From Lachnospiraceae bacterium UBA2734 (GTDB lineage: Bacteria > Bacillota > Clostridia > Lachnospirales > Lachnospiraceae), in NCBI GenBank assembly GCA_002353635.1, contig DEKA01000005.1, forward strand, positions 24,603 through 88,602: a stretch of 64,000 nucleotides of DNA. Reading direction: 5' to 3'. The position numbers and the translations under genes were made by a program. Shown piece by piece: positions 61,988 to 64,000 of this stretch; within the stretch, counting starts at the first letter, position 1, and every line of letters starts with the position of its first letter. Under the pieces are notes generated by a model that was not told the DNA's origin, did not search any database, and saw only the letters and a program-made list of their open reading frames with translations.

Positions 61988-62108
61988 GAATCAGTTGTGT
62001 CCGAATGGCACGACAGCACAGATTACCTCGGCTTAGGATTTGGTTTCCGGCCGGTCCCCAGCCCTGGCGGATGACAGTTGCTCACATCGGGAGCAGAAGG
62101 AGAACACA

Positions 62109-62375
62109 ATGATTTCCAAAGAGAAAAAGACACAGATCATGAACGAGTACGGCAGAAAGGCCGGCGATACAGGATCCCCTGAGGTACAGATCGCCGTTCT
62201 GAGCGAGAGAATCGATGAGCTCACTGAGCACATGAAGAAGAACCCCAAGGATTTCCACTCCAACAGAGGTCTTCTGAAGATGGTTGGTAAGAGAAGAGGA
62301 CTCCTCGATTACCTCAAGAGAACAGATCTGAATAAGTATCGTGAACTGATCCAGAAGCTTGGCATCAGAAAGTAA
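62109..62375 (+). CDS. rpsO: 30S ribosomal protein S15
   Basis: 88-residue ribosomal protein S15. It begins [29 protein letters not shown], and [20 protein letters not shown] is the conserved RNA-binding part. AAGGAG lies seven bases before the ATG at 62109; the longer upstream open frame is leader. It is followed after a stem-loop by pnp, the order found in many bacteria. The GC-rich leader (about 62045-62100) could take part in S15 feedback on its own translation. Confidence 0.97.
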   Translation: MISKEKKTQIMNEYGRKAGDTGSPEVQIAVLSERIDELTEHMKKNPKDFHSNRGLLKMVGKRRGLLDYLKRTDLNKYRELIQKLGIRK

Positions 62376-62390
62376 TCACTAATTTGCAGT

Positions 62391-62436
62391 AAAGCGGCGC
62401 TCGGGAAGGTTTATGCCAACCCGATGCAGCCGCTTT
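62391..62436 (+). other. Two-tier stem-loop between rpsO and pnp
   Basis: AAAGCGGC (62391-62398) pairs perfectly with GCCGCTTT (62429-62436), and TCGGG (62401-62405) with CCCGA (62420-62424). Only a weak T run follows. In other bacteria a stem at this place is an RNase processing site for pnp control; it could also act as a partial terminator. Confidence 0.65.
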
Positions 62437-62498
62437 CCCTTTGTAAGGGGTTAACATGAGGACGAAGATCCCTCAGAAGCGAAGAAGAAGGAGAGAAA

Positions 62499-64000
62499 AT
62501 GGCAGAGTACAAGGTTGAAAAGAAGGATGGCTACACGACTTATTCCATGGAGCTGGCAGGCCGCACTCTTTCCGTAGATATCGGAAGAGTGGGCAAGCAG
62601 GCAAATGGATGTGCATTCATGCACTACGGTGACACCACTGTTCTGTGCACAGCGACAGAATCAGCAGCACCCCGCGACGGCGTTGATTTCTTCCCGCTGT
62701 CCGTTGAGTATTCCGAGAAGTTCTATTCCATCGGCAAGATGCCCGGCGGCTTCAACAAGAGAGAGGGCAAGGCCTCTGAGAATGCAGTTCTCACAAGCCG
62801 CGTCATCGACAGACCGATGCGTCCTCTTTTCCCCAAGGATATGAGAAACGATGTCACGCTCGAGTGCATGGTTATGAGCGTTGATCCTGAGTGCAGACCT
62901 GAGCTCGTCGCCATGATGGGCGCACCTCTTGCCACCACCATCTCCGACATTCCGTTCGCAGGTCCCTGCGCAGCTACACAGGTCGGCCTTGTAAACGGTA
63001 AGGTCATCATCAACCCCTCCCAGAAGGATTGGGACTTCGGCGATCTCCGTCTGACCGTTGCTTCGACTGCGGACAAGGTCATCATGATTGAGGCCGGCGC
63101 CAACGAGATCCCCGAGAAGGACATGATCGACTACATCTACCAGGCAGATGCCGTCAATAAGGAGCTGATTGCGTTCTACAACAAGATCAGAGAGGAAGTC
63201 GGCAAGCCGAAGCAGGAGTATGTCTCCGTCGCTGTTCCGGATCAGATGTTCGAGGACATTAAGAAGATCGTTCCCCAGGAAGAGATGGAGAAGGCAGTCT
63301 TCACGGATGACAAGCAGACAAGAGAGGCCAATGTCGCTGCCATCACAGAGAGACTCAAAGAGGCCTTTGCAGACAACGATGCATACCTTGCTCAGCTCGG
63401 CGACGCCGTTTACCAGTATGAGAAGAAGACCGTCCGCAAGATGATCCTGAAGGACCACAAGCGCCCCGACGGCCGTGAGCTCACACAGATTCGTCCTCTT
63501 CATGCAGAGGTCGGCCTGATTCCGAGAGTACATGGCTCTGCTATGTTCACAAGAGGCCAGACACAGATCGTCGATGTCTGCACGCTCGCTCCTCTCTCTG
63601 AGGCACAGCGCGTAGAGGGCCTTGACCCCAACATCACGAGCAAGAGATATGTACATCAGTACAACTTCCCTGCTTATTCCGTAGGTGAGACAAAGGTCTC
63701 CAGAGGACCGGGAAGAAGAGAGATCGGCCACGGCGCACTCGCAGAGCGTGCCCTGATACCGGTTCTTCCTTCTGTAGAAGAGTTCCCTTACGCAATCCGC
63801 TGCGTATCCGAGACGATGGAGTCCAACGGCTCCACATCCATGGCCAGCACATGCGCTTCCTGCATGTCCCTCATGGATGCGGGCGTTCCGATCAAGAAGC
63901 AGGTTGCGGGCATCTCCTGCGGCCTTGTGACCGGCGATACAGATGACGATTTCGTGCTGCTCACTGATATCCAGGGCCTCGAGGATTTCTTCGGCGACAT
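62499..64000 (+). CDS. pnp: Polyribonucleotide nucleotidyltransferase (PNPase), 3' end outside the window
   Basis: Phosphorolytic 3'-to-5' exoribonuclease. The frame begins MAEYKVEKKDGYTTYSMELAG, and has HYGDTTVLCTAT, FYSIGKMPGGFNKREGK, SRVIDRPMRPLFPK and, in the second RNase PH domain, HGSAMFTRGQTQIVDVCTLAP, all diagnostic. AAGGAG lies seven bases before the ATG. About 500 of roughly 700 residues are present and the frame remains open at the edge; KH and S1 domains would lie beyond it. Confidence 0.96.
   Translation, partial: MAEYKVEKKDGYTTYSMELAGRTLSVDIGRVGKQANGCAFMHYGDTTVLCTATESAAPRDGVDFFPLSVEYSEKFYSIGKMPGGFNKREGKASENAVLTSRVIDRPMRPLFPKDMRNDVTLECMVMSVDPECRPELVAMMGAPLATTISDIPFAGPCAATQVGLVNGKVIINPSQKDWDFGDLRLTVASTADKVIMIEAGANEIPEKDMIDYIYQADAVNKELIAFYNKIREEVGKPKQEYVSVAVPDQMFEDIKKIVPQEEMEKAVFTDDKQTREANVAAITERLKEAFADNDAYLAQLGDAVYQYEKKTVRKMILKDHKRPDGRELTQIRPLHAEVGLIPRVHGSAMFTRGQTQIVDVCTLAPLSEAQRVEGLDPNITSKRYVHQYNFPAYSVGETKVSRGPGRREIGHGALAERALIPVLPSVEEFPYAIRCVSETMESNGSTSMASTCASCMSLMDAGVPIKKQVAGISCGLVTGDTDDDFVLLTDIQGLEDFFGD

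Noticed and set aside
62045..62100. S15-binding leader RNA
   Set aside because: The leader is GC-rich and could fold, but I could not match it to a defined S15 regulatory fold.
62661..63731. 356-codon minus-strand open frame
   Set aside because: It is the shadow of pnp, which is unmistakable on the plus strand.

Overview
The window looks like part of a Firmicutes chromosome, most likely a moderately GC-rich Lachnospiraceae-type anaerobe (class Clostridia). The basis is the rnfCDGEAB gene order, the paired rpsO and pnp genes, a NusG-II/Gx-transporter/ApbE group, gram-positive teichoic-acid-type enzymes, strong GGAGG-type ribosome binding sites and occasional TTG/GTG starts. Genus cannot be fixed from sequence reading alone. 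No tRNA, rRNA, CRISPR array, insertion sequence or phage module was seen.

Positions 1-32172 form one long rightward cell-surface glycan locus. It opens with a CDP-linked, teichoic-acid-like module: DUF4422 glycosyltransferase, LicD, an IspD/TarI-like cytidylyltransferase, a small membrane protein, a CDP-glycerol glycerophosphotransferase-family enzyme, an acyltransferase and a TagGH-type ABC exporter. Next come an epimerase, a GT4, a GNAT acetyltransferase, GlmM, a second acyltransferase, a secreted glycosidase-like DUF5722 protein, and an unusual TagA/WecG glycosyltransferase carrying a membrane/Rossmann front half like that of polyprenyl phosphoglycosyltransferases. GT2, GT4 and GT-D enzymes, several large GT-C-like membrane proteins, an MsbA/PglK-like ABC flippase and a Wzy-like polymerase complete this half. 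Many genes overlap or abut.

Positions 32173-37727 hold the rnfCDGEAB operon (ferredoxin:NAD oxidoreductase ion pump), with its own promoter candidate, a roughly 140-nt structured leader and a strong terminator. Positions 37752-48831 return to surface glycans: an MBOAT/SGNH O-acylation pair, a GtrII-like glucosyltransferase, two tandem paralogous GT-C proteins ending in a lectin-like beta-trefoil, a 49-residue orphan protein and a DUF6056 protein. Positions 48911-51205 hold a truncated glucosaminidase remnant, then a Gx-transporter and NusG-II gene (minus strand) divergent from apbE (plus strand). ApbE is the enzyme family that attaches FMN to RnfD and RnfG. Positions 51206-52387 are an AT-richer islet: an orphan AAA ATPase preceded by two perfect 22-bp direct repeats. 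Positions 52511-61950 carry more glycan genes (DUF6020, UDP-glucuronate-type epimerase, two GT-C proteins) around hslO. The window ends in rpsO and the 5' part of pnp.

Taken together, most of the window could build a decorated lipid-linked surface polymer: nucleotide sugars and CDP-alditols are made in the cytosol, glycosyltransferases assemble the chain, two ABC systems move it across the membrane, and ten GT-C-like proteins plus acyltransferases modify it outside. The most unusual signals are the TagA fusion, the trefoil-tailed GT-C pair, a Wzy-like protein with a Wzz-like tail, and a recurring pattern of long hydrophilic, sometimes tandem-repeated in-frame inserts in at least a dozen otherwise conserved enzymes, including two soluble epimerases.
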